Assembly: GCF_017814915.1 (NCBI RefSeq)
Contig: NZ_JAGIPZ010000001.1
Coordinates: 1,088,183-1,152,182, forward strand
DNA length: 64,000 nt
Direction of reading: 5' to 3'
Origin: Herbaspirillum sp. LeCh32-8
GTDB lineage: Bacteria > Pseudomonadota > Gammaproteobacteria > Burkholderiales > Burkholderiaceae_D
Shown: positions 1 to 9,535 of the stretch, piece by piece
How positions within the stretch are numbered: position 1 is the first letter of the stretch
How the letters are laid out: every line of letters starts with the position of its first letter
The notes under the pieces: model-generated
Seen by the model: the letters and a program-made list of their open reading frames with translations, nothing else
Databases searched by the model: none
Told to the model about the DNA's origin: nothing
Made by a program: the position numbers and the translations under genes

Positions 1-24
1 TTCGTTGCGTGCGCTGGTGAGCAT
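1..24 (-). CDS. 5' end of a gene leaving the window, possibly a TOBE/molbindin-type protein
   Basis: Only the first eight codons are visible on the minus strand, reading MLTSARNE. They follow a good ribosome binding site (AGGAGA, five bases before the ATG at 24). The opening L-T/I-S-A-R-N-x is typical of molybdate-binding TOBE domains (molbindins, the Mop part of ModE). With so few residues this is only a suggestion; the existence of a gene start here is better supported than its identity. Confidence 0.4.
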
Positions 25-254
25 GGGGTTCTCCTCTATGGGGGACGGCAAGATGCGTCTGTTTGTTATAAGTGCAGCAGGCTTGCGATCATACCGAAAA
101 GCACGCTGCAAGCGAGCGGCGTTCACCCATCGCCCTTATAAGCGCGGGCATATGTACGGCAGGCAATTCAAAAGCAAGCGGCGGAGTGCCGTCAATGCCC
201 GTGCAGCGCACACTGGCGCTTTCCCGTTCCACGCTTCCATTGCAAGGATTCTCC

Positions 255-1013
255 ATGCCATCCGCCGCGCCGCTGTCTTCGGACTTAGCTCCCTTCGCCG
301 ATATTGAACAACGCATCACCGCCCTGCCCTGGCCGGCACTGACGGCTGAGCTCGACCGCGGCGGGCAGGCCGTGATCCCCGGCCTGCTCGACGCCGGCGA
401 GGCACAGCTACTGGCCGCCTGCTACGACGACGATCCCTTGTTTCGCTCGCGCATCGTGATGGCGCGGCACAACTTCGGCCAGGGGGAGTACAAGTATTTT
501 CGTTACCCCTTGCCTGCGCCGGTGCAGCGCTTGCGCAGCGCGCTGTATCCCCGCCTGGCGCCGCTGGCCAATCGCTGGCAGGCGCTGATGGGACTGGCCG
601 CCCGCTTTCCCGACACGCATGCCCAGTTCCAGCGCCGCTGCAACGACGCCGGACAAGTGCGCCCGACGCCGCTGTTGCTGCGCTACGAGACGGGCGACTA
701 CAACTGCCTGCATCAGGATTTATATGGGGAACATGTGTTTCCGCTGCAGGTGGCAATCCTGCTGTCGGAACCCGGCCGCGATTTTGAGGGAGGAGAATTC
801 GTGCTGACCGAACAGCGACCGCGCATGCAGTCGCGACCGGAGGTGGTGCCGCTGCGCCAGGGCGATGCAGTGGTGTTCGCCGTCAGCCAGCGACCGGTGG
901 CTGGCGCGCGCGGCCCGGGCCATGTCTACCGGGTCAACATGCGGCACGGTGTTTCACGCCTGCGCGCCGGCAGACGTCATACGCTGGGCGTGATCTTCCA
1001 CGACGCCGCTTGA
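255..1013 (+). CDS. 2-oxoglutarate/Fe(II)-dependent oxygenase
   Basis: A 252-aa soluble protein. The C-terminal half carries the double-stranded beta-helix iron site: His153-x-Asp155 (CLHQDLYGEH), distal His231 (NMRHGVS) and a likely 2-oxoglutarate-binding Arg near 241 (RRHTLGVIFH). Members hydroxylate substrates using O2 and 2-oxoglutarate; this one resembles the uncharacterised proteobacterial 2OG-Fe(II) family rather than the shorter PiuC/PKHD type, and its substrate is unknown. The ATG at 255 was chosen because AAGGA lies just upstream and the prolyl-hydroxylase-like fold starts soon after; the frame is open upstream but that part looks non-coding. It is divergent from the gene cut at position 1 and converges on the PepSY gene, whose stop is 15 bases away. 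Confidence 0.82.
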   Translation: MPSAAPLSSDLAPFADIEQRITALPWPALTAELDRGGQAVIPGLLDAGEAQLLAACYDDDPLFRSRIVMARHNFGQGEYKYFRYPLPAPVQRLRSALYPRLAPLANRWQALMGLAARFPDTHAQFQRRCNDAGQVRPTPLLLRYETGDYNCLHQDLYGEHVFPLQVAILLSEPGRDFEGGEFVLTEQRPRMQSRPEVVPLRQGDAVVFAVSQRPVAGARGPGHVYRVNMRHGVSRLRAGRRHTLGVIFHDAA

Positions 1014-1028
1014 GCCGGCGCTGACAAT

Positions 1029-2273
1029 TCAGTTGGATTCGGTCGCCGGCCGCTGCAGCGGCGCCAATGCCGCCTGCTTGGCGCGCTGCGCCAGGCGCGC
1101 CTTGCGCTTGCGCACCCAGATGATCACGCCGGTCACCGACAGCATCGCCACCAGCGCGCCCATGAAGGAAATGAAGATGCGCCCCGGCAGCCCGAGGATG
1201 CGTCCGGAGTGCAGCGGGAACTGCGCCTGCAGGAAGATATCGCCGGCGCTGCCGCTGCCCGGGATACGCCCGCCCGCAGCCTCACCGGTCTTGGAATCGA
1301 AGTAGAGCCAGGCATTGCCCAGGCCGCCGTCGCCATGGTCGTTGCCGGCCTGGAAAAAGCCCACGCCATAGACGCCGAACATGCCCGAGTAAAACACGCC
1401 GCCGGCCGGCTCGGTCAGACCGAGGCGCTGCGCTTCCTTGCGGCCCAGCTCGACGACTTGCTCACGCGAGATGGCCGGCTCGCCGGTCTTCTCCGGCGCG
1501 AGCGGGGTACGCGTGTCAAAGGGACCGGAGGTCAACGTCGATACCGTCTGTAGGATCGGGCGCATCACCTGGCGCTCCAGGTTCATCGAGATCGACGTCA
1601 CGGCCAGGATCAGCAACAGGCCCCAGACCCACACGCCGCCGGAACGGTGCAGGTCGAAGTTGAGCTTGTGGCCGCCGTCGCGCCAGCGGAAGGCGAAGGA
1701 CTTGCGCCAGCTGCGCCAGTTGGGAAAGGACAGGTAGAGCGCAATAAAGCAGTCCAGCGCCCACACGATGCCGACGATGCCCATCAGCCACACGCCGGTC
1801 TCAATGCCGCCTACGTCGGGCAGGTGCATCGTGTAGTGCAGCTTGTAGAGGAAAGGCAGCAGGTTCTCCGGCGCCAGCGAGATCGCGCCCCACATGCGGC
1901 GCCCCTGCACTTCGGCCGTGACCGGGTCGACGGCGATCTGGTTGTAGTCCAGCGCGTAGAGCTTGCCGGTGGCCGGGTCGAGGCGCGGCTCGACCATCAT
2001 GTTCATGGTGTGGCCGGGCTCTTCACTGGTGAGCACATAGGTCACGCGCAGTTTGGGCTCGGCCTTCTCGACCAGGTTGGCCAGCTCCAGACCGGACTTG
2101 GGCTCGCCGGCGCCGGGCTGGTCTGCGCTCTTAGCGTGGAACAGCTGCGGATTGAGCCAGGCGTCCAGCTCGTGGTCCCAGGAAATCACCGCGCCGGTGG
2201 CGCCGGAGATGAACAGGAAAACCGCGGCCGCCAGGCCGAACCATCGATGGATGATGACAAAGAGTGCGCGCAT
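1029..2273 (-). CDS. PepSY-domain inner-membrane protein, iron-uptake associated
   Basis: 414 aa, PepSY-associated TM family. Transmembrane segments are visible near residues 10-33 (after the RWFGLAAAVFLF start), around 160-185, around 210-230, and near the C-terminus (FISFMGALVAMLSVTGVIIW) followed by a basic tail of KRKAR type. A periplasmic region lies between the first two segments. Such proteins are commonly encoded next to TonB-dependent siderophore receptors, and some act as reductases that release iron from siderophores in the periplasm. That context holds here: the receptor gene lies 173 bases upstream on the same strand, so the two are probably one iron-regulated unit. The exact reaction is not evident from sequence. 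Confidence 0.85.
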   Translation of the reverse strand: MRALFVIIHRWFGLAAAVFLFISGATGAVISWDHELDAWLNPQLFHAKSADQPGAGEPKSGLELANLVEKAEPKLRVTYVLTSEEPGHTMNMMVEPRLDPATGKLYALDYNQIAVDPVTAEVQGRRMWGAISLAPENLLPFLYKLHYTMHLPDVGGIETGVWLMGIVGIVWALDCFIALYLSFPNWRSWRKSFAFRWRDGGHKLNFDLHRSGGVWVWGLLLILAVTSISMNLERQVMRPILQTVSTLTSGPFDTRTPLAPEKTGEPAISREQVVELGRKEAQRLGLTEPAGGVFYSGMFGVYGVGFFQAGNDHGDGGLGNAWLYFDSKTGEAAGGRIPGSGSAGDIFLQAQFPLHSGRILGLPGRIFISFMGALVAMLSVTGVIIWVRKRKARLAQRAKQAALAPLQRPATESN

Positions 2274-2446
2274 TGCTTTATACCTGGCTGCGGGTGCTGG
2301 CTTGGTCTGGGTTGGGTTGTCTGGAAAGTACGGCTGCTGCCGCCGAGCTCAACGCAAACGGCGGCACCCCGCGAGGGACGCCGCCGCAATGCGGACATGG
2401 GCGAGCGCCGGCTGGCATTGTACTACCAGCGGCACCGCTGCCCCGA

Positions 2447-4630
2447 TCAGAAATCAAGCTTGGCGCTCACGCTGAAGGTGCGCGGGTCGCCCGGCTTGAT
2501 GTAGTTCTCGTACTGATATTGCCAATAACGCTTGTCCAGCAGGTTGTTGACCGCCGCCCGGAAGGTGGTGTCGTACTTGCCCAGGCGCGTGGTGTAGCTG
2601 GCGCCGAGGTTGAACAGCGTATAGCTCGACAATTCGATGTCGTTGGCCGCGCGCAGCATGGTGTTGCCGGTGTACTTGGCGTCGGCCATCAGTTTCAGGC
2701 CGGCCACTTGCGGCACCAGGTAGGCGATCTGCGCGGTCGCCATGTTCTTCGGCGCGCCGGCCACGCGGTTGCCGGTGAAGGTGCTGCCCTTTTTGTACGT
2801 GGCGTCGAGCAACATCAGGCTGGCGCCCAGCTGCCACTGCGGCGCCGGACGATAAGCGCCGCCCAGCTCCAGGCCCTGATAGATGGACTGGCCGTCCTGC
2901 ACCAGCGCATTGCCCAGCGTGTACTCGGCGGCGCGCTCGATGCGGAACAACGCCGCCGTCGCGCTCCAGCCCTGCTGACTGGTCTTCGCGCCGACTTCAT
3001 ACTGCTTGCTGGTGAGCGGCTTGAGCTGCTGGCCGTAGTTGTCCTGGCCCAGGCTGGGCGTGCCGCCCTGCTCCAGCGACTCCACATAGCTGGTGTAGAC
3101 GGTGGTGTTGGGCTCGGGCTTGAACATCAGCGCCACGGTCGGCGTGGTGGCGTTCTTGCTGTAGGTCGAGGTCCGGTTGCCGCCGATGCCGAAGGCGTTT
3201 TGCTCGAACTGGTTGTAGCGCAAGCCCGCCAGCACCGACCAGCGCTCCGAGAACTTCAGCGTATCGCTGGCGAACAGCGCCTGCTGGGTGATCTCGCCGG
3301 CGTGATAGGTGCGCAGCGCGGTATTGCTGTAGTAGGCGTTAGTGTTCTGCGCGTAAATATTGCCGGTGCCGGACAGCTGATAGATCGAGTTGACGGTGTA
3401 GTCGTTGACCTGCTTCTGCCACGATGCGCCGAACACCAGCTGGTGTTCCAGGAAGCCGGTCCTGGCGTTGCCTTCCACCATCGCCTGCCACTGGTCGTAG
3501 GTATGGGCCTCGAGGTAGTCCGAACGGTAGTTGTCGTAATCGCCGGCGGCGTTCTTCAGGTAGATGGTCTGCTCGTTGCGGTTGCGGCGGGCGCTGCTAT
3601 GGCTATAGCTGAGGTTGGCCTTCCAGTCCGGATTGATGCGGTAGGTCAGCCCGGTCTGGTAGAGCTGGAAGTTGGTGTTCAGGTGCTGGCCCGGTCCCAC
3701 CAGCGTGCGGTTGCCGCCGCTGATGACCGACGGCAGCGTGGCGCCGGTGTAGTTTGCCGTGTAGATCGACGGCGTCTGGTCATCCGAGTTGCTGTTCTGC
3801 CAGATCGACTGGAAATCCCAGGTCAGGTCGCGCGTCAGGCGCGCGTCCAGCGCCAGCGAGACCGAGTTGCGGCGCAGGTAGCCCTCGTTGAAGGTTTCGC
3901 CCTGGTCGTGCGTGGCGTTGAGGCGGTAGCCGAACATCTGGTCGTTGCCGAAACGCCCGCCCAGGTCGACGTGCTCGCTCCAGATGTTGCCGCTGGTATA
4001 GCCCACGCTGACGCTGCGCACCGGGGTATCGGTCGGTTTCTTGCTGATGTAGTTGACCAGGCCGCCCGGCGTGCCGAAGCCGTACATGAAGCCGCTCGAG
4101 CCCTTGAGCAGGTCGATGCGTTCGAAGTGGTCGTACGGCAGCGTGATGCCGTAGCCGAGGAAGGGCTTGCCGTCGATACGGAAGGAGTTCTGCCAGTCGG
4201 CCGGCAGGCCGCGGATGGTGATGTAGGAGGCCCAGGCGCTGTAGCCGCCGCTGTTGTCGCTGACCGAGGCATCGTTGGAAAACACGTCCCCCAGCTTCAG
4301 GATCTGCTTGTCGGCCAGGTCGTCTGCGGTGACGCTGGTTATCGAGAACGGCGTATCGAGCACCGAGCGCGAACCGAGCGCGCCATTGGCCGATTGCGTC
4401 TGCAGGTGCTGGCCGCTCTCGCCGGCGGCGTTGACGGTGACAGTGGGCAAGGCGGCATCACCAGCCCCAACGCCGGTCGCGCTGGTCGACTCGTCGTTGG
4501 CGACAGCTTGGGCGTATGCCGCCGTGCTCAACAATGCGGGCGTGCCCGCCAGCGTCATGTAGACAAATGCCTTGCGCAATGCGCGCGACATGGCGCTTGG
4601 CCGCGCCGCAAACTGGTTGAACTGCTTCAC
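2447..4630 (-). CDS. TonB-dependent siderophore receptor
   Basis: 727-aa outer-membrane receptor. It has an N-terminal signal peptide (hydrophobic stretch ending AAYAQA), a plug domain with typical features (SRSVLDTPFSITSV, then IRGLPADWQN, DHFERIDLLKGSSG and GTPGGLVNYISKKP), and a long beta-barrel ending in an aromatic residue (SAKLDF), the usual outer-membrane assembly signal. The plug motifs match the FhuA/FhuE/FpvA class that imports ferric siderophores using TonB energy. No N-terminal FecA-type signalling extension is seen. The gene lies behind a Fur-box-like palindrome and upstream of a PepSY protein, consistent with iron-repressed expression. The actual siderophore cannot be told from sequence. 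Confidence 0.93.
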   Translation of the reverse strand: MKQFNQFAARPSAMSRALRKAFVYMTLAGTPALLSTAAYAQAVANDESTSATGVGAGDAALPTVTVNAAGESGQHLQTQSANGALGSRSVLDTPFSITSVTADDLADKQILKLGDVFSNDASVSDNSGGYSAWASYITIRGLPADWQNSFRIDGKPFLGYGITLPYDHFERIDLLKGSSGFMYGFGTPGGLVNYISKKPTDTPVRSVSVGYTSGNIWSEHVDLGGRFGNDQMFGYRLNATHDQGETFNEGYLRRNSVSLALDARLTRDLTWDFQSIWQNSNSDDQTPSIYTANYTGATLPSVISGGNRTLVGPGQHLNTNFQLYQTGLTYRINPDWKANLSYSHSSARRNRNEQTIYLKNAAGDYDNYRSDYLEAHTYDQWQAMVEGNARTGFLEHQLVFGASWQKQVNDYTVNSIYQLSGTGNIYAQNTNAYYSNTALRTYHAGEITQQALFASDTLKFSERWSVLAGLRYNQFEQNAFGIGGNRTSTYSKNATTPTVALMFKPEPNTTVYTSYVESLEQGGTPSLGQDNYGQQLKPLTSKQYEVGAKTSQQGWSATAALFRIERAAEYTLGNALVQDGQSIYQGLELGGAYRPAPQWQLGASLMLLDATYKKGSTFTGNRVAGAPKNMATAQIAYLVPQVAGLKLMADAKYTGNTMLRAANDIELSSYTLFNLGASYTTRLGKYDTTFRAAVNNLLDKRYWQYQYENYIKPGDPRTFSVSAKLDF

Positions 4631-4650
4631 TCTCGATCCTCTTTAAATGT

Positions 4651-4671
4651 AAATAGAAATAATTCCTATTT
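4651..4671. promoter_or_regulatory. Fur-box-like palindrome upstream of the TonB receptor
   Basis: A 21-bp AT-rich dyad, AAATAGAAAT-A-ATTCCTATTT, with 9 of 10 arm positions complementary. It is centred 31 bases upstream of the receptor start codon in an otherwise GC-rich genome. The inner AAT-A-ATT core and the outer AAT/ATT match the usual Fur-box pattern, and the position fits iron repression. This is inferred by eye; other dyad-binding repressors are possible. Confidence 0.6.
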
Positions 4672-4780
4672 ATTTTAAAGAAGCTGTCAGCAAATGAAAA
4701 CAGAACTTACAAAGCTTGATCTACTCCCCCCCGGAGCATTGCCGAAAAATTAACATTCCCGACTTCTCGAGCACCCGCCA

Positions 4781-4806
4781 AAAAAAGCGGCTCCCGAAGG
4801 AGCCGC
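4781..4806 (-). terminator. Rho-independent terminator of the hybrid kinase gene
   Basis: Perfect 8-bp stem GCGGCTCC/GGAGCCGC with a 4-base loop, followed on the minus strand by six T (A-run at 4781-4786). It lies 37 bases beyond the stop codon of the large hybrid kinase. Confidence 0.9.
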
Positions 4807-4843
4807 GTGACTTGCGAACCAACATAGCGATGCAATCGATACC

Positions 4844-7800
4844 TCAGGCAGCAGTCGCGATCTTCTTGAGAATGTCCTGCAACTGGTCGATGTCGTAGGG
4901 CTTGGGCAGCGAGTGCGAGGCGAAGCCCACGTTGCGCGCCACCATCGCGCCGTAACCGGAGGCAAAGATCACCGCCAGGTCGGGGAAGCGCTGCACGGCA
5001 TTGCGCGCCAGGTCGACGCCGGAAATACCGGGCAGGTTGACGTCGGTAAAGAGCACGTCGAAGGTTTGCTCCCCCAGCGCCTTCTCGGCCTCTTCGCCGC
5101 TGGTGACGCCACGCGCGGCATGGCCCAGGGTCTCCAGCAATTCGCACACCAATTGCTGGGAATCGATGTTGTCCTCCACCACCAGCAGGCGCAGGCCGCC
5201 GTCGGCAGGCATTGAGGACGTCGGTGGCACGGCCGCGCCGTTGGAGGCGGCATAGCCGGCTTGCGCATTGGTATGGGCATGTGCCTGCGCCTGCTCCAAC
5301 TGTGCCGGCTCCTGCTCGGCCTTACGCTGGCGCTCGGCCACCGGCAGCACGTGGATGGTGGCAGTGGCGGCGCCGGACGCATCGGCCGGCGCTTCCTTGC
5401 GCGCCGCGCTTTGCGCCAGTTGCTCATGATGCGCGCGGTTGGACAGCATGTGCCGGATACGCCGCGCCAGCTGGTTGATGCGATATGGCTTGGACAGCAA
5501 CTCGACGCCGGCGTCCAGCCGTCCTTCGTGCACGATGGCGTCGCGCGGATAACCCGAGGTGAACAGCACCTCCACCCCCGGCAGCAACTGACGCGCCTGG
5601 CGCGCCAGCTCGGTGGCCGGCACGCTGCCCGGCATCACCACGTCGGTAAATACCATGTCGATATGGATGCCGCTTTGCACGATAGCCAGTGCACGCTCGC
5701 CGTTGTCGGCCTTGAGCACGCGGTAGCCGAGCGAGGCCAGCGTGTCGATGACCGTCAGCTGCAGGTTCGGATCGTCCTCCACCACCAGGATGGTCTCGTC
5801 GCCGCCGCGCACTTCCATCTCGCGGTTGTCGTCGATCAGCACCTCATGCTCGCGCGAGCGCGGGAAGTAGATGCGGATCGTGGTGCCGTGCCCCGGCTCG
5901 CTGTGGATGCTGATGTGCCCCTTGCTCTGCTTGACGAAACCGTAAGCCATCGACAGGCCCAGGCCGGTGCCCTCGCCTTCCTTCTTGGTCGTGAAGAAGG
6001 GTTCGAACGCGCGCTCGCGCACCTCCGGCGACATGCCGTGGCCGTTGTCGGAAATCGCCAGCTCCACGTACTCGCCCGGCGCCAAGTCGGCCTGCGACAG
6101 GAAATAGGGATCGGACAGATGCACATTGTCGATCTGCAGCGTCAGGCGGCCGCCGCTGGGCATGGCATCGCGCGCGTTGATCGCGGTGTTGATGATCAGG
6201 TTCTCGACCTGGTTGGGATCGAGCATGGTGTTCCACAACTCGTGCGTGATGACGGTCGATATCTCGATGGTCTCGCCCACGGCGCGACGCAACAGGTCGT
6301 CCATGTTCTGCACCACGCGCTCGAGGTTGATGCTGCGCGGCTGCAGCGGCTGGCGCCGCGCGAAGGCCAACAGCTGCGAGGACAGCTTGGCGCCGCGATC
6401 GACCGCACCGATGGCCACCTTCACGCGCTGGCGGCTGCGCTCTTCCAGCGACGGGTCCGACTGCAGCAGCTGCAGGTTGCCGCCGATGATCTGCAGCACG
6501 TTATTGAAGTCGTGCGCCACGCCGCCGGTCAGCTGGCCCACGGCTTCCATCTTCTGCATCTGGCCCAGCGCGGCTTCGGCGCGGCTGCGCTCCAGGATTT
6601 CCTCGACCACGCGCTGCTCCAGCGTGTCGTTGAGCTCGCGCAGCGCTTCCTCGGCGCGGCGACGCTCGGTGATGTCGGTCGACACCGCGATCATGGCCTG
6701 CGGCCGTCCTTCGGCGTCGACGATGCGGCTGATATTGCTGGAGACCCAGAACGTGCTGCCGTCAGGCCGCACATAGCGCTTCTCCAGCGTGAACGATTTG
6801 CCGTCCTCGATGCAGCGATTGAACATCGCCATGTTCATCGGCACGTCTTCTGGATGGGTGACCTCGGCCAGCGTCATCTGCATCAGTTGTTTTTCGGTCC
6901 GGCACAGCATGCGGCACAGCGCATCGTTGACGCGCAGGTAACGTCCCTGCAGGTCGAGCTCGGAGAAGCATACCGAGGCCTGGTTGAAGATCGCGGTCAG
7001 GCGGTTCTCGCTCCACAGCAGCGCCTGCATGCCGCGGCGTTGCTCGGTCAGGTCGACGAAGGTGCACAGCGCGCCTTGCAGCACGCCGTCCTGCCACACC
7101 GGATGGGCCTGATACTGCACCGGGAAACTGCTGCCGTCGGCGCGGAAGAACACTTCATTGTCGACCTGTGCAGTCACGCCGTCGCGCGCGGCGCGGTAGA
7201 CCGGGCTGTCGGCCAGCGCGTAGACGCTGCCATCCGGATGCGAATGGTGGATCACCTCATGCGCCGCACGTCCCAGCACATCCTTCTCGCTGGAAAAGCC
7301 GAGCATGCGCAGGAAGGCGGCGTTGCACAGCGTGACCAGACCGTTACGGTCGATGGAATAAAAGCCCTGGTCGGTCGAGTCCAGCAGCTGTCGCACGAAG
7401 GCATTGTTGGCGCGCACGCTGGCCTCGGAAGCAGCCAATGCCTGCTCCATCATCTTGCGCGCGGTGACATCGAACACCACGCCGACATAGCGCTTGTCGG
7501 TGCGCGGATCGTCGCGCACCACTTCGCCCTTGCGCGCCAGCCAGCGCGTCTGGCCGTCGGGGCGGGTGATGCGGTATTCGGTGTATTCCAGCGGATTGCG
7601 TCGTTCCTGATCCTTGATGGTAGCGATGCCCAGCTGCGGGCGATGCTCCTCGGCGATCATCGAGACCAGGCTGTCGGCGGTGACCTCGCCCTCGTGCGGC
7701 AAGCCCCACAGCTGGCGGAAGCGATCCGACACCAGCAGCTTGCCGGAGTCCGGGAACCACTCGAAGATGCCGATGCCGCCGGCGCTGTCGGCGATGCGCA

Positions 7801-8881
7801 AGCGCTCCTCGGCGGCGAAGCGTTCGGTGACGTCAAAGCCCTCGATGAAGATGCCTTCGACCTTGCCGTCGGCCCCGCTCATCGGCTGGAATACGAAGTC
7901 CAGCACGACTTCGGAGAACTGGCTGTCGCGGTCGCTCTGCGGCTGCGGGGCACGGCGCAGGAACAGCCGGGCGCCGCGCGCGGTATAGGTCTCGCCGCTG
8001 CGATAGACGCGGTCGAGCAACTCAAACAGGTCTTCGTCCAGCAGCTGCGGAAACGCCTCGCGCGCCGGACGCCCGATCACCGGGCGGTCGCCGAACAGCG
8101 TGAAGTAGGAACGGTTGACCATCTCGAACACGTGCTCGGGGCCGCGCACCACTGCCATGAAACTGGGCGACTGCTCCAGCAGCTCGCGCACGAAACGGGT
8201 CTCGGCCGACAGCTCACGGTTGGCCTGTTGCGCGTTGTCGCGCTCCACGGTCAGCTCACGGTTGATCTTCTGCAGGCGCTGCGCATCCTGCGGCATGCGG
8301 CGTCCCACGCGCGGCAGGCGGGTCGAATCGATGATGGCGCACATGACGCCTTCCACCTGCACGCCGTCGGCGCCGAACACCGGCACATAGGAAAAATCGA
8401 ACCAGGCCTCGTCGCTTTGGCCGGACTCGGCCGGCAATGCCACGTGCTGATCCTCCAGTAATTGCCGGCGACCGTCGAAACAGGCTTCGATGGCGGCTTC
8501 ATGGGCCTGGCGGATGTCGGGCCAGAACAGTACCTCGGACAGGCTGGCGCCGAATGCGGCGGGATGGCGCTCGCCGATACAGGCGGCAAAGGCGTCGTTG
8601 TAAAGCATGCTGCGCGCATCGCCCCAGATCAACAGGATGGGGGACGGCGACTGCAGCGCGATGTTGAGCGAAGTGCGCAAGGCCGGCGACCACTGCGCCG
8701 GCTCGCCCAGCGCAGAGCCGGACCAGTCGGACGCGGATACCATCCGGCCGGCCACACCACCGCCGCGCAACCAAGAAATTTCTGCCATGTCGTGAAACGT
8801 ACGTGTAAGCACTTTAGATCCGGGCGGCAGCCAGTCCTCGCTGCCATTGTCGATGCGCTTTCGAATGATTGTTCGACGCAT
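4844..8881 (-). CDS. Large hybrid sensor histidine kinase, five PAS domains and two receivers
   Basis: 1345 aa, cytosolic (no membrane segment seen). Order: five PAS/PAC-like repeats from about residue 50 to 750 (segments ending in IDSTR, DVTERF, DVTARK, VDLTEQ and TDITERR), a short coiled region, a HisKA domain with phospho-acceptor His790 (GGVAHDFNNVLQ), a HATPase (N-box NTAINARDAMPSGG, G-boxes DNGHGM and GTGLGLSM), then two receiver domains with phospho-acceptors Asp1080 (VFTDVVMP) and Asp1280 (LFTDVNLPG). The input ligand is unknown; PAS arrays often read light, redox or small molecules. The start at 8881 has AGGA eight bases upstream; a second ATG at 8788 (MAEISW) has no good ribosome site. 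It ends in a strong terminator and is probably monocistronic. No output domain is present, so phosphate must pass on through a separate partner. Confidence 0.9.
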   Translation of the reverse strand: MRRTIIRKRIDNGSEDWLPPGSKVLTRTFHDMAEISWLRGGGVAGRMVSASDWSGSALGEPAQWSPALRTSLNIALQSPSPILLIWGDARSMLYNDAFAACIGERHPAAFGASLSEVLFWPDIRQAHEAAIEACFDGRRQLLEDQHVALPAESGQSDEAWFDFSYVPVFGADGVQVEGVMCAIIDSTRLPRVGRRMPQDAQRLQKINRELTVERDNAQQANRELSAETRFVRELLEQSPSFMAVVRGPEHVFEMVNRSYFTLFGDRPVIGRPAREAFPQLLDEDLFELLDRVYRSGETYTARGARLFLRRAPQPQSDRDSQFSEVVLDFVFQPMSGADGKVEGIFIEGFDVTERFAAEERLRIADSAGGIGIFEWFPDSGKLLVSDRFRQLWGLPHEGEVTADSLVSMIAEEHRPQLGIATIKDQERRNPLEYTEYRITRPDGQTRWLARKGEVVRDDPRTDKRYVGVVFDVTARKMMEQALAASEASVRANNAFVRQLLDSTDQGFYSIDRNGLVTLCNAAFLRMLGFSSEKDVLGRAAHEVIHHSHPDGSVYALADSPVYRAARDGVTAQVDNEVFFRADGSSFPVQYQAHPVWQDGVLQGALCTFVDLTEQRRGMQALLWSENRLTAIFNQASVCFSELDLQGRYLRVNDALCRMLCRTEKQLMQMTLAEVTHPEDVPMNMAMFNRCIEDGKSFTLEKRYVRPDGSTFWVSSNISRIVDAEGRPQAMIAVSTDITERRRAEEALRELNDTLEQRVVEEILERSRAEAALGQMQKMEAVGQLTGGVAHDFNNVLQIIGGNLQLLQSDPSLEERSRQRVKVAIGAVDRGAKLSSQLLAFARRQPLQPRSINLERVVQNMDDLLRRAVGETIEISTVITHELWNTMLDPNQVENLIINTAINARDAMPSGGRLTLQIDNVHLSDPYFLSQADLAPGEYVELAISDNGHGMSPEVRERAFEPFFTTKKEGEGTGLGLSMAYGFVKQSKGHISIHSEPGHGTTIRIYFPRSREHEVLIDDNREMEVRGGDETILVVEDDPNLQLTVIDTLASLGYRVLKADNGERALAIVQSGIHIDMVFTDVVMPGSVPATELARQARQLLPGVEVLFTSGYPRDAIVHEGRLDAGVELLSKPYRINQLARRIRHMLSNRAHHEQLAQSAARKEAPADASGAATATIHVLPVAERQRKAEQEPAQLEQAQAHAHTNAQAGYAASNGAAVPPTSSMPADGGLRLLVVEDNIDSQQLVCELLETLGHAARGVTSGEEAEKALGEQTFDVLFTDVNLPGISGVDLARNAVQRFPDLAVIFASGYGAMVARNVGFASHSLPKPYDIDQLQDILKKIATAA

Positions 8882-9126
8882 CCGTTCGTCCTGTCAGAAC
8901 CGCCCTGCCCCCACACCGGCTTTGCCTGTCATTGCGGCAGTGCGGCGTCTTGTGAAATATATCGGTCGATTATACGGGAAGCTCGCCGGGATCCGAATCC
9001 TCTCGCCATCGGCAAGATGTCGGCGCGTGGCCCACGAAGCCAGTCTCCTCAAGGCTTCGCGCGCCACCTCCTGTTTTCCTACACAGCTTTGAGCACTCAT
9101 CCGACAACAGTTGTCGCCGGGCCGCT

Positions 9127-9522
9127 TCAGCGCGACTTCTTTTTTTGCGCGCGCTCTTCCCGCAGGATGCGATTGAGTTCCGCCAATTCGTTGACAGCGT
9201 CCTGGGTCAGGATCACCGGCTCGTTGGCGTGATAGGCACGGCCGCCCAGACGACCGTTCATGCCGATGTAGGCGCGCGCGCATTCACGGCGATAGGCCAG
9301 GATATCGTCCTCGTCGGTCAGCGGCTGGCCGGAGCTGTCGCGCGGCAATTCGCCAACCCCGAACGCGCTGCGCGGATCGTCTTCTTGCTCCTCGAGGCGT
9401 GGCGCCTCATGCGTGCTGGCAATGTGCGCATGGCTTTCGATGTGGTTACGGTAGGCATCCCAATCGCCTTGCTGGATCGAGATGTTCTTGTCGGACTGAT
9501 GTGCGGAATCGGACTTGTCCAT
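9127..9522 (-). CDS. Hypothetical protein, hydrophilic, 131 aa
   Basis: I do not recognise a family. The protein is hydrophilic and acidic in the middle (EEQEDDPRS, DEDDILAYRR), with a basic end (EERAQKKKSR) and no signal peptide or membrane segment. The central part, RECARAYIGMNGRLGGRAYHANEP, looks like a small folded core. A GGGG-containing ribosome site precedes the ATG at 9522. It lies 13 bases downstream of a 52-codon gene on the same strand and is probably co-transcribed and possibly co-translated with it. Codon use is like its neighbours, so it is likely a real lineage-specific gene. Confidence 0.65.
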   Translation of the reverse strand: MDKSDSAHQSDKNISIQQGDWDAYRNHIESHAHIASTHEAPRLEEQEDDPRSAFGVGELPRDSSGQPLTDEDDILAYRRECARAYIGMNGRLGGRAYHANEPVILTQDAVNELAELNRILREERAQKKKSR

Positions 9523-9535
9523 GATGCTACCCCTG

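Noticed and set aside
2264..4678. An 804-codon plus-strand open frame opposite the TonB receptor
   Set aside because: Antisense shadow with biased composition and no motifs; the receptor frame has a signal peptide, plug motifs and terminal Phe.
5261..8461. A 1066-codon plus-strand open frame opposite the hybrid kinase
   Set aside because: The product is low-complexity (His, Val, Leu, Gln, Arg) and antisense to clear PAS, HisKA and receiver domains; it comes from third-position G/C bias.
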